A stretch of DNA of 64,000 nucleotides from contig JAUJNJ010000005.1 of the NCBI GenBank assembly GCA_030448225.1, positions 30,319-94,318 of the forward strand, written 5' to 3'. Shown here one piece after another: positions 38,468-48,137 of this stretch. The translations under genes and the position numbers were made by a program. Below the pieces are notes generated by a model that did not search any database, had not been told where the DNA came from, and worked only from the letters and a program-made list of their open reading frames with translations. The DNA comes from Phycisphaerae bacterium. Its GTDB lineage: Bacteria > Planctomycetota > Phycisphaerae > Tepidisphaerales > Tepidisphaeraceae. Every line of letters starts with the position of its first letter. Within the stretch, counting starts at the first letter, position 1.

Positions 38468-38884
38468 CTACGCCGCCTCGCGGTCAGCCTTGCCGGCGGG
38501 CGCGGGCGCGGCGTCGTCGTCCGGGGCGGCGGGGCGGTGCTCGGGGTCGGCGAGTTTGTGCTTCTCCATCAGGATGCCCACGAGCTGCGCCAGCGCGCTG
38601 ATTTTCTGCTCCTGCACGCTCACGATCGTCAGCAGTTCGAACACCGCCATCGTGAGGAAACTGCTGACGCAGAGCAGCGCGACGGTCTGGTACTGGATGC
38701 CGAGTTGGCGCGAGACGTAGTCCACCCCGTTGGGCCACGCCGCCAGCACGACGAACGGCAGCCCCAAAAGCAGGAAGACCAGGGCGTAGCGCTCCTTAAG
38801 TCTGTACTGGCGGAGGCGCAGCACGGCGAGCGTGAACAGGCTGCCGCCAAGGATGAGCAGGATCAGGCTCTTGATGTACAGCAT
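38468..38884 (-). CDS. DUF2304-like membrane protein
   Basis: This 138-residue protein has three hydrophobic segments (MLYIKSLILLILGGSLFTLAV; YALVFLLLGLPFVVLAAWP; VALLCVSSFLTMAVFELL), then a predicted helix and an Ala/Asp-rich tail. This is the pattern of DUF2304 proteins, which usually accompany a dolichol-phosphate-mannose-synthase-like GT2. That gene lies directly upstream and overlaps it. The pair may make a polyprenyl-phosphate sugar for the GT-C enzymes nearby. Confidence 0.72.
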   Translation of the reverse strand: MLYIKSLILLILGGSLFTLAVLRLRQYRLKERYALVFLLLGLPFVVLAAWPNGVDYVSRQLGIQYQTVALLCVSSFLTMAVFELLTIVSVQEQKISALAQLVGILMEKHKLADPEHRPAAPDDDAAPAPAGKADREAA

Positions 38885-39740
38885 CGCTGGGACTCCCGCC
38901 GCCGGTCGGCGCTACCGTCGTCGTGGTCGTCGCCGCCGCGCGGCGATTGCCGGCGGGGTCGGCGCCGCCGGCGGTCACCTTCTCGTGCGGCCACGGGGCG
39001 CGCATCAGGTCGAGCATGAGGCACGTCGTGACCTTCAGCACGTAGAACAGGCCGGCCATCATGCTGATGCTGCTCGTGCCGTCGCGGCGCTGGCGCATGC
39101 GCACGCTGATCTCGCCGATGCGGTACCCCGCGCGGTGCAGCAGGAGGATCACCTCCGGCTCGGGGTAGTCCTCCGGGTACCAGTGCGCGAACGCGCGGAT
39201 CGCCCGGCGGTTGGCGGCGCGGAAGCCGCTCGTGCAGTCGGAGAACGCCTGGTCGGTCAACAGTTGCAGGATGCCGCTCAGGATCCAGGCGCCGGCCCGG
39301 CGGGCGAGCGTCTGGCGGTAGCGGCCCACCTCGAGGAACCGCGAGCCGACGACGAGGTCGGCCTCGTCGGCGACGATCCGCTCCACGAGGCGGCGGACCT
39401 CGGTCGGGCGGTGCTGGCCGTCGCCGTCGACCTGCACGGCGATGTCGTACCCGTGCAGGGCGGCGTAGCGGTAGCCGGTCTGCATCGCGCCGCCGATGCC
39501 GAGGTTGAACGGCAGGCTGACGACCTTCACGCCGGCGGGGATGCAGCGCAGCGTGTCGTCGGTCGACCCGTCGTCGATCACGAGCAGGTCGAACTCCGGC
39601 AGCGCCCGCCTCAGCCGTTGGATGACCCGCGCGACCGAGCCCCGCTCGTTGAACACCGGGATGATCACGAGCCGCCGCAACCCGTCGGCGGGCCGCGGCT
39701 TAGCTTCGGCGGGGCGAGGTTGGCACGGTGCGACGCTCAA
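38796..39740 (-). CDS. GT2, dolichyl-phosphate mannosyltransferase-like
   Basis: This 314-residue GT-A enzyme has LVIIPVFNERGSVARVI, the nucleotide motif DDGSTDDT, VDGDGQHRP (metal-binding DxD) and SGFRAANRRAIRAF, all typical of DPM1/polyprenol-phosphate glycosyltransferases. The last 45 residues (from AATTTTTVAPT) look like out-of-frame sequence and overlap the DUF2304 gene by 89 bp. The real end is probably near 38885 after a small frameshift. It likely charges a lipid carrier with a sugar at the inner face of the membrane. Confidence 0.85.
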   Translation of the reverse strand: MSVAPCQPRPAEAKPRPADGLRRLVIIPVFNERGSVARVIQRLRRALPEFDLLVIDDGSTDDTLRCIPAGVKVVSLPFNLGIGGAMQTGYRYAALHGYDIAVQVDGDGQHRPTEVRRLVERIVADEADLVVGSRFLEVGRYRQTLARRAGAWILSGILQLLTDQAFSDCTSGFRAANRRAIRAFAHWYPEDYPEPEVILLLHRAGYRIGEISVRMRQRRDGTSSISMMAGLFYVLKVTTCLMLDLMRAPWPHEKVTAGGADPAGNRRAAATTTTTVAPTGGGSPSDAVHQEPDPAHPWRQPVHARRAAPPPVQT

Positions 39741-40220
39741 GCGGTAACCGGTTCAGACGGTCCTACTGTAACGGCGAGGGATCGGCCGGCAAACTTACGA
39801 CTTCGGCATGACACGGCGCGGGCGGTTGCCATAACTGTCGCGTATCAATCCGGTTCTGTCAAACGGCGTTCCGGCCGCGTACGGGACCCCCTGGCGCGCG
39901 ACGAAACCTAAGTCTCGCAAGCGGACGAACATGAGTTCGCCGCGTTCATATCGACCAGGCGTGGTCGGATGGCGCACCCGCTCCGGTCAGTACGCCGAGA
40001 TGGCGGGAAGGATCCGCGCGCTCCGCACCGTTCAACGATGCCTAAGAACCGGTTGATGAAGGGCCGACATCGGGCGTGCGCGGGCGTGGCGCCGGCGTTC
40101 TCGCAGCGAAAGGCGCGGGCGAGACGCTGGCCTTACGCGACAAAGCTGCATCTTAACCACGCCTCAGAGAACCACCCCCACGTCGCACACATCGCAATGC
40201 CTTCGGCTGCGAAGATGAGG
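39741..40220. other. Intergenic, nothing recognised
   Basis: This 480-bp spacer between two minus-strand GT2 genes is somewhat lower in GC than the genes. No tRNA, terminator or word-repeat palindrome is visible in it. Confidence 0.4.
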
Positions 40221-41081
40221 TCACGCCGTCGGCGGGAGGCGGGTGTCGTTGAGCAGGCCGCCCCAGAGCAGGTCGTAGTCGTAGCCGACGCCGGGGAGGC
40301 AGCCGGGGAGCTTGCGCCGCTTCGCCGCGAATTTCTCGCCGCTGCGGAGCACGCCGTAGTAGAACCGCGCGCTGACGAACGGGTCGAGGCGGCCGGGCGT
40401 GAGGCCGTAGCGGTCCCAGACGCGCTGGATCTCGGCCTTGCCGACGGTCTCCATGAGCTGGGTCGTCTTCGCCTCCTCGTGCGTGCGAAAGACGCCGAGG
40501 AAGCGGTTGGCGCGGACCATCGTGCCGGCGCGCATGAAGCGGCTGAACAGGTCGTAGTCCATCGCGAAGCGGAACGACGGGTCGACGTTCCCGCACCGGT
40601 CGAAGATCCGCCGCCGCCAGAAGCACGTCTCCTGCGGGATCAGGTCCCAGCGGCTCATGAGCCAGTCGTTGTGCGCGGGCAGGATCCAGTACCGCAGCAC
40701 GCGGTTGTCGCCGTCGCAGGTGCAGCGGTGGGAGTAGACGGCGTCGACCTCCGGGTTCTTGCGGAAGAACTCCGCGACGTAGTGCAGCGCGCCCGGCGCG
40801 AGCATGTCGTCGCTGTTGAGGTACGCCATGATCTCGCCCGTCGCCCGCCCGAACCCGCGTTGGATCGCGTCGCTCTGCCCCTTGTCGCGCTCGGAGACGA
40901 AGTAGGCGAAGCGGTCGGCGTAGGGCCGGAGCACCTCGACGGTGTCGTCCTTGGACCCGCCGTCCATCATGATGTACTCGAGGTTCGGGTAGTGCTGGAG
41001 GAACACGCTGCGCGCGGTCCACCCGACGTACCGGGCCTGGTTGTAGGACGGGGTGACGATGGAGATCTTCGGGAGCGGCAT
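40221..41081 (-). CDS. GT2-family glycosyltransferase
   Basis: This 286-residue enzyme has ISIVTPSYNQARYVGWTARS, MMDGGSKDDT, SERDKGQSDAIQRGFGRATG, LNSDDMLAPGAL (DxD-type) and WRRRIFDRCGNVDPSFRFAM, matching the GT2 subgroup often found in O-antigen and glycan clusters. The intact frame starts at the ATG opening MPLPKISIV. It shares strand and region with the GT9-GT2-methyltransferase gene upstream, separated by a word-repeat palindrome. Confidence 0.88.
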   Translation of the reverse strand: MPLPKISIVTPSYNQARYVGWTARSVFLQHYPNLEYIMMDGGSKDDTVEVLRPYADRFAYFVSERDKGQSDAIQRGFGRATGEIMAYLNSDDMLAPGALHYVAEFFRKNPEVDAVYSHRCTCDGDNRVLRYWILPAHNDWLMSRWDLIPQETCFWRRRIFDRCGNVDPSFRFAMDYDLFSRFMRAGTMVRANRFLGVFRTHEEAKTTQLMETVGKAEIQRVWDRYGLTPGRLDPFVSARFYYGVLRSGEKFAAKRRKLPGCLPGVGYDYDLLWGGLLNDTRLPPTA

Positions 41082-41104
41082 CGGGATGGAGTCCTATGCG
41101 CACG

Positions 41105-41320
41105 TCTCAATGACCAAGTCTCAATGGCCAACAAATGACCAAATTCCAATGACCAAAGAAGAGAGCATCGAAGCGCGCGGCACGTACTTCCTGAACTGAC
41201 CGCCTATGGCCCCGCCGGGGCGCGCCAATGAGATCAGGCGACTTGCAGCGGTCCCGCCCTCGTCTTCATTGGTCATTGAGTCATTGGTCATTTGTTGGTC
41301 ATTGAGACTTGGTCATTGGG
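41105..41320. repeat. Iterated-word inverted repeat (words CAATGACCAA / TTGGTCATTG)
   Basis: The arms at 41105-41161 and 41262-41320 are about 57 bp each, inverted and more than 80% identical. Each contains four to five copies of the TTGGTCATTG word. About 100 bp of ordinary sequence lies between them. The element sits just after the stop of the giant transferase gene, and no gene is enclosed. Confidence 0.9.
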
Positions 41321-41332
41321 CATTTTTCTCCC

Positions 41333-44300
41333 CTACAGCAGCTTCATTACCGCGTAAACGAAATCCCCCTTGCCGCGCCAGTCCCAGAGGAGTCTCGACC
41401 ACCCGGTGAGCCGGACGCCCTTCGACGACACCTCGTCGGGGAAGCGGGCGTTGTCCGGCACGATGGCGCCGAGGCCCAGTTCGTTCAGCTGCGCGCTGAC
41501 CGTGGCCGGGTACGCGTGCGTGACCGTGCGCGTCGCGACGAGCTTCAGGTCCGCGAGGTACGCCAGCCGGCGCAGCGCCCGGCGGCCCATCAACACGCGG
41601 TGGTACGGCGGCTGCCAGTGTGCCCACGTCGGGCCGAAGAGCGTGGCGTGGGCCGAGTCGAGGTTCGGCGTGTGGAGCACGATCAGCCCGCCGGGCAGCA
41701 GGAGTTGTCGCAGCCGGCGGACGACGAGCAGCGGGTCCTGCAAGTGCTCGGCCGCGTCGAGGACGATCACGTTGAACGACTTGGCCGATGGCACGGTCGT
41801 CGCCGCGTCGGCGGCCGACGTCTCCCACACGGTGAACCCCTTGTGCCGCGCCAGCGCGACCGCCCGCTCGTTCGTCTCCGCCCCGGCCAGTCGCCACTTC
41901 GTTCGATCCTTGAGTTGTTCGAGCAGTTGCCCCTCGTAGCAGCCGACGTTCAGCAGGCGGATGCCGTCGTCCCGCGCCGCCACGTGGCCGGTCAGCGCCG
42001 CGAGCAGGTCGTCGGCCCGCGCATCATCGAACCGCGGCTTGCGGAACCACCAGTACGGGCTCGGCGCCCGCATCAGCAGCGCGCCGAGGCGGCTCCCGAC
42101 GTACCCCGCGAACGGCGACGCCACGCCCGCCGGCGGCGGCACGACCGGCCGTTGCGGCTCGCGCGCGTGCGCCTCGTACATCGCGCTGAGCCGCTCGAGC
42201 GTGATCGGCGGGTAGGTCACCGTCGCGCCGGCGGCCGAGTCGTAGTAGACGTAGTTCATCCCCCGGTCGCCGCCGTTGACGTCCGGCGCGGCGAAGAGCA
42301 GCCGGTCCGGATGGCGGTTCGACAGCGGGCTGACCGGCTGCCCCGGCGCCGGCGCCGGCGGCTCGACCGGCGGCAGGGGTGCGTCGGAATAAGTGGAAAT
42401 GAATGGGAAATGCAGACGGTGGCGGCCCCCGCGCGACCGCTTCGCCGAGGCGGCGGGCGTGATGCACCACCCGGCACCGCGCGCGGCCGGGGGAGCCGAA
42501 CGTCTCGAGGAACGCCGGCTTCGCCCGCTTCAGATCCTCGCGGTACGCGGCGTCGCCGTCGGTCGGTGACGCGGCCGGGCGGGCGCGCACCGAGCGGACC
42601 TGGCCGCCCGCGCGGCGCAGGCCCCAGCGGCGGTCGAGGCGGACCCACAGGTCCCAGTCGGCGGCCCGGCCGAGCGCGGGGCGGAGGCGGCCGATCCGCT
42701 CGTACGCGTCGCGCCGCATCCAGACGCCGTCCCGCACGCGGTCCTCCGACGCCAGCAGCGCGTACACGTCCAGCCGCGGCCGCGGCGCCGGCACGAGCCG
42801 CCAGCCGTCCGCCGTCGTCACCGTGTCCTCGTAGTAGACCGCCTGCGCGCGCGGCCGGCGGCGGAAGTGCTCGGCCACGCGCAGCACCGCCCCGGGCTCC
42901 AGCACGTCGCCGGCGAACAGGAAGTGGATCACGTCGCCGCGCGCCAGCGCGAACCCCTTGGCGATCGCGTCCATCGGCCCGGCGTCCGGCTCGGAGACGA
43001 CGGCGTCGACGCGGTCGCGGTACGCGTCGAGCACGCCGGCCGTGCCGTCGGTCGAGCCGCCGTCGACGACGATGAACTGCAAATCGTGGTAGTCCTGCGC
43101 CAGCAACGACTCGATCGTCCGCCGCAGGTCGTCCGCCGCGTTCAGCACCGGCGTGACGATCGTCACCCGCGGCATCGGCGGTTCGGGGCGCACCGGGTAA
43201 TCCCGCCGCCCGGTTACGAGGTCGGTCACGATCTGCCGCCACGGCCGGCGCGGCGGCGCCACCGGCCGGGGCCGCGGCGTCAGGTCGTGCACGCGCCGCT
43301 TCAGCCGCTCCACCTGCCGGCGAAGTTCCGCCAGTTCGGCCGACTCCCCCGCGCCGGCGGCGCCGCCTCCTGTGAGCGCTCCGCCCGGCGCCAGAGCGGT
43401 GCCGGCGACCGCGTTTGAAGTCAACAACTCCGGCGACGCCTCCCCGACGGGCGACGCGCCCACCGGCGGCGCCTCGACCGCAGGCGATACCGCCGCCGCC
43501 CCCCCCGGAGCATCGGCGGGAACGGCGTGATTGATCGAAGCGGGACCGGCCAGACGTGCGCCGTCGGCCGGAATGTCCTCGCCGCTCGCGACCGCCCGAA
43601 CGGCCGCCTCTTCGTCCGCGCCGCTCTTGGCAGCGACTGCGGGACGAGCCTGAGCCGCGGACCCGTCGTTGCCGCCTACATTCGCAGCCGCCGCGGCCGC
43701 TGCGCCGGGTGCGTCGGCGGGAACGGGTGGCGCGATCGTGGCGGCAGCGGACGATGCGGCGCTCGGCGAATCTAGAGCAAGCGATGCGGCGGTCGCCGAA
43801 TCGGCAGCGGAGGAAGCGCCGGCCGACGACTCGACGGCGGCAGCGCCCGGCGCGTCGCCCATCGCGCCGGCGATCGTTCCACCGGCCGCGGTCGACGCCG
43901 TGGCGACGGCGTTCGCGGTGTTCTCGGGACCGACGGCCGGCGTTGCCGTCGGCGTCGCCACGGGCGGAGAGTCGAGGCGGCCGCCGCGGTCGAGGAAGCC
44001 CGCGATGTCGGCCGACAGGTCGGCGAGGCATCGCGACTGGCGGGCGACGCGGGCGTTCGCCGCGTCGGCCGTGGCGGCGCGGGCGGCGATCTCGGCGCGG
44101 ACCTTCGCGAGTTGCTCGTTGCGGTCAGTCAACTCGATCGTCAGCCGCGCCGCGTCGGCGGCGCGGGCGGCCTCGGCGGCGGCGGCGGCCCCGCGGGCGG
44201 CGGCGGCGTCGGCGCGGGCGTGATCGGTCTCGGCTCGGGCGTGGCCGGCCTCGGCGCGCGTGCGGTCGGCCTCGGCCCGCGCGGCCGCCTCATTGTTGGC

Positions 44301-45521
44301 GTAGGTCCGCTCGGCGTCCGCGAGTCGCAGCGCGGTCGCGGCCGCCGCCCGCACCCGCTCCTGCACGCGGCCGGCGGCCTCGCGCACCATCCGCTTCAGC
44401 AGCGCGTCGCCCGGCTCCAGGGGGCGCGTCTCGCGGCCGGTGACGGTTCCCGCCTCGAGGTCCAGCGCCGCCCGCAACACGTCCGCGGCCGGCACGTCCT
44501 TGATGCAGTGCGATGTGTCGAACGAGCAGGACCAGCCGCACCCGACGCACGGCACGCCGACCACGATCGACACGCTCGGCTCGACCGCCGGCACGAACCG
44601 CGGCCACGTCCCGCCGCCGAACACCGCCAGCACCGGCCGGCCCACCGCCGCCGCGACGTGCATCGGCCCCGTGTCGTGCCCCGCGTAGCCGGCGGCGAGC
44701 GACGTGAGCGCGATCAGTTCGTCGAGCGTCCCGTCCGCGTCCATCCGCACCGCCGTGCGCGTCGCGGCGTCGGGTGACATCGCGTCGATCACGGCCTGCG
44801 CGTCGGCGCGCTCGGCGGGCAGGCCCACGAACAGGAACTTTCGATCCGGCCGCGCCGCCGACCAGTCCGACAGCAGCCGGGCCCATTTTTCCGCCGGCCA
44901 CGTCTTGAGCGACACGTGCGCGGTGCCGGTCACGCAGACGACCCAGTACCCGCCGGGCTCGAAGCCGGCGCGGGCGAGCGTGTCGCGCGCCGCGGCCAGC
45001 CCGGCCTCGGTCGGCGCGAGCGCCGGGCGGGCTTCCGGCACGTCGGCCCCGAGCAGGGCGGCGGCCAGCGCGCGGTTCTTCTCGACCTCGGCCTGCGCCT
45101 CCTCGGCCGGCGCGACGACGTCGAGCCGCATCGACGACTGCGGCGCCGGCCCGGCGTGCGGGTCGCCGCGGTAGAGGTGCCCGCCCATGCCCACCCGGCG
45201 GACGCCGGGCAGTTCGGCGGCCAGTCGTTCCTCCAAGAGCGTCCAGCGGTACGGCGCGATCAGCAGCACGTCGGGGCGGAAGTCGCGCGCGGCGCGAAAG
45301 ACGCCTTCGAACAGGTCCCACTTCGCCGCCACGTCGGCGGCGTACACCTCGTAGGGCAGTTCGACGACGGCAGCCCCGGGCGCGACGTGCGGCACGATCG
45401 ACGCGACGCTCGGCCGCACGATCAGCATCAGCTCGTGACCGGCCCCGGCCAGCGCCGCGTAGAGCGGCTGGCGGAGGATCATGTCGCCGAGGGTGTCGGG
45501 GTTGCTGGCGAGGATGCGCAT
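41333..45521 (-). CDS. GT9 - coiled coil - GT2 - methyltransferase fusion protein
   Basis: Residues 1 to about 375 are a GT9 (heptosyltransferase-like) domain: MRILASNPDTLGDMILRQPL at the start, then CVTGTAHVSLKTWPAEKWA and GHDTGPMHVAAA. Residues 385-500 are an Ala/Arg/Glu coiled coil and about 500-700 an Ala/Pro/Gly-rich linker. A short coiled coil (ELAELRRQVERLKRRVHDL) and a GT2 domain (VTIVTPVLNAADDL, VDGGSTDGT) follow to about 990. A frame change at a C5 run (42426-42430) leads, without a stop, into a class I methyltransferase (LLNVGCYEGQLLEQL, LDAAEHLQDPL). Corrected length is about 1,396 residues. It is probably a cytoplasmic glycan assembly enzyme. Alternatively the methyltransferase starts separately at 42259. 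Confidence 0.75.
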
Positions 45522-45922
45522 GAACGACGACGACTACGGGTGCGGGGAAGACGGTTTACCGCGAAGGGCGCGAAGGACGCGAAGAAGAGGAAATAGCCTG
45601 TGTTGTGTTACATCTCCGGGACGGGCGACGCAGGCGCCGATGTTTGTTGTCCTCAGGGCGGCTCGAAGCTGGTTTGCCCTCTCTCGTCATGTTGGAAGGG
45701 CGTCCGCGCGGGCGTTGGAAGGCGAACGTTCAACGTTCGTCCAACTTCCAACGTTCAACTTTGAAGCCTTGGCGCCCGACGCTCACTTGCGACACCACAA
45801 TGGTCCTTGCCCGATCCTTCTTCGTTGGACGTTGGACGTTCGCATTGACGCCGGCCCCGCGCCTCCGCGCCCAAACAGTGTTATTTCCCTCCCGCCAAGC
45901 AGCGAGTACGATCCGGCCCACC
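45522..45922. other. Divergent intergenic region with word repeats
   Basis: This region separates the giant transferase gene (minus strand) from wzt (plus strand). It holds a one-sided word run (GCGAAGGACGCGAAG type, about 45557-45592) and the inverted repeat at 45713-45849. Promoters for both genes must lie here. Confidence 0.5.
45713..45849. repeat. Iterated-word inverted repeat (words CGTTGGA / TCCAACG)
   Basis: Left part 45713-45766 (GTTGGAAGGCGAACGTTCAA..., CGTCCAACTTCCAACGTTCA) and right part 45818-45849 (CTTCTTCGTTGGACGTTGGA) carry inverted copies of CAACGTTC/GTTGGACG words. Arm identity is lower than in the other elements. Confidence 0.7.
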
Positions 45923-47372
45923 GTGCCGGCTTCGTCCGATCCCAGCGTTATCGCCGAAATCCCGCCCGCGGCGCGCGTCGCTGCCGACGCCGCGCCCGCC
46001 GGTGCCCGCGCGCCCGCCCCGGCCGCGGGGGCCGTGATGATACGGGCAGAGCGGCTCGGCAAAAAGTTCAAGATCTACCCGCGCCCGTGGGCGCGGTTAT
46101 CGGAGTGGCTGACGGCCGGGCGGGCCGTGCGGCACGAGGCGTTCTGGGCCCTGCGCGACGTGAGCTTCGACGTCCGCCGCGGCGAGTGCCTCGGCGTGAT
46201 CGGCGTCAACGGCTCGGGCAAAAGCACGCTCCTGAAGGTCCTGTCCGGCGCGATGTACCCGACCGAGGGCACGTTCACGACCGCCGGGCGCGTCCTGAGC
46301 CTCCTGGAACTCGGCACGGGCCTCAACCCCGACCTCACCGGCCGGCAGAACGTGCAGCAGAGCGCCCGCCTGCTGGCGCTGGGCCCGGACTACGCGGCCA
46401 CCAAGATGGGGGCCGTGCAGGCGTTCGCCGAACTCGGCGACTTCTTCGACCGCCCGATCCGCGTCTACAGCAGCGGCATGCTCGTGCGCCTCGTGTTCAG
46501 CATGTTCGCCAACTTCGAGCCCGACGTCTTCATCGTCGACGAGGCGCTGAGCGTCGGCGACCTCCACTTCCAGCAGAAGTGCACCGCCCGCATCCGCGAG
46601 ATGCTCGCCCGCGGCGTCACGATGCTCTTCGTCTCCCACGACCTCGCCGCCGTCGAGATGCTCTGCCACCGCGTGATGGTGCTGCACGGGGGCCGTCAAA
46701 AGTTTCTGGGCGACCGCGCGAAGGGATTGTCCGTCTACTACTCGCTCGTCGGCACCGGCTTGGCGCCGACGACCACGTCCGCGCCAACCGCACCCGAGCC
46801 CGCCGACTCGCCGGCGCGCGCTTCGGACGCCACGCCGCTCGGCTTCGATCCGGCGTCGATCAACTGGCACGCCCGACGCGAGCGACGCCGGCGGCGACGG
46901 CCGCGTGCGCATCACCGGCGTCGCCTACCGCCGCCGCGACGACGGCGTCGCCACGCAGGTGCTCGAGCGCGACAAGTGCATCGACGTCTTCGTCCGCTAC
47001 GAGGCCGCCGCCGACGTCGGCCCCGTCAATGGCGGCCTCGGCCTCTACGACCGCTTCGGCCAACTCCTGTTCGCCGTGAACTGGCTGACGGCCGACCTCG
47101 ACCCCCTCTGGCTCAAGGCCGGCCAGTCCGCCGTCGCCCGCTTCCGCCTCGCCGCCCGATTAGAACCCGGCGAGTACGCCCTCTCCCTCGCCGCGTCGGA
47201 GGCGCTCCGCGACCCCACCAGCCACACCGGCTGGAACCAACACCTAGGCGGCGCCGACCACGCCACCCTCCCCCGCGGCGGCAAACTCGCCGTCATCCCG
47301 AGATCGGACAACCGCCGCCGCAGCTACGGCCCGGCGAACCTCGATTACGAGCTGGAACGATCGGTGGTGTGA
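45923..47372 (+). CDS. wzt: Polysaccharide ABC exporter ATPase (Wzt-like) with C-terminal sugar-binding domain
   Basis: The ATPase core has Walker A GVNGSGKST, the family motif SLLELGTGLNPDLTGRQNV, signature YSSGMLVRL, Walker B DVFIVDEALSVGD and the H-loop SHD. After a linker and a one-base shift near 46870, a Wzt C-terminal-type beta-sandwich follows (RITGVAYRRRDDGV ... DVFVRYEAAADVGPVNGGLGLY) to the TGA at 47372. Such domains recognise the modified end of the polysaccharide before export. The start is taken at an in-frame GTG (VPASSDPSV); an ATG opening MIRAERLGKKF is an alternative. Its permease partner is at 49793-50614 on the other strand. Confidence 0.85.
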
Positions 47373-47425
47373 GCGCCGCATCTGAGGGTAGCGGTCGGAG
47401 GGCGCGCAGGTGGTCGCCGTGGGAC

Positions 47426-47890
47426 TCACCAGCCGTCCGCCGCCCGCCGCTTGCGCGCGAAGGAAACGCCGATCCCCGCCGCAACGAGCAACGAGACGAT
47501 CGTGATAACGGCCTGGATCATGATCATGGATCGCCGATGTTCGGGGAGATTCCCGAAGAACGGTTCGGGAACGAACATGTGGAACCACATGGCCCCCATC
47601 ATCGATGTGGCCGAAAGCAGCGCGACGAGAAGGTGGCGCGAAGACGCGACGCGGCAGGCGACGACGGGGCAAAGGACGTTCAGAATCGCCCACGCGCCGC
47701 ACCAGCCGATGCCGGACTCGATGACCGTGAACCCCGCGAGAGAGCCGCCGACGACCGCCGTGCCGACGGCGGCGCCGTTCCGCCACCGCGCCGGTGGATC
47801 CTCCCTCGCGTAGTCGAGCGTCACCGGCGGTATCGGCCGATCTGGCTTCAAGACGATCACTCCTCGACCGGCGCCCGCTCCGGACTTCAC
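47426..47890 (-). CDS. Unknown membrane protein
   Basis: This 154-residue protein has about four hydrophobic segments (AAVGTAVVGGSLAGFTVI; WAILNVLCPVVACRV; LLVALLSATSMMGAMWF; MIMIQAVITIVSLLVAAGIG). The N-terminus is hydrophilic with PIPPVTLDYAREDPPARW. No family is recognised. It stands alone, convergent with wzt. Confidence 0.55.
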   Translation of the reverse strand: MKSGAGAGRGVIVLKPDRPIPPVTLDYAREDPPARWRNGAAVGTAVVGGSLAGFTVIESGIGWCGAWAILNVLCPVVACRVASSRHLLVALLSATSMMGAMWFHMFVPEPFFGNLPEHRRSMIMIQAVITIVSLLVAAGIGVSFARKRRAADGW

Positions 47891-48137
47891 GCCAACCTCG
47901 ATAGCCTCACGCGCCTCAACGTCGCAGTCAACGAGCTCCGCCGCCGCAGCCCCGCACTCCGGGCAGCGGTCGGGCGTGGTGCTGGCCGGGCTGCTTTCTC
48001 GCTCGCGATTCCGCGGATGTGTCGCCCCGCGGCTCGCAATCGGTTGCCGTCACCCTCACGTTCTACCGCCGACACCGTCCGGTTGAGCGGCGGCAGTCGG
48101 GACGTTCAAATGAGAGAGGTCTCAGCCCCCAACCGTT

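Noticed and set aside
5577..45849. CRISPR arrays as the explanation of the word repeats
   Set aside because: The words are 7-9 nt, directly abutting and arranged as inverted arms. There are no regular 30-40 nt spacers and no cas genes.
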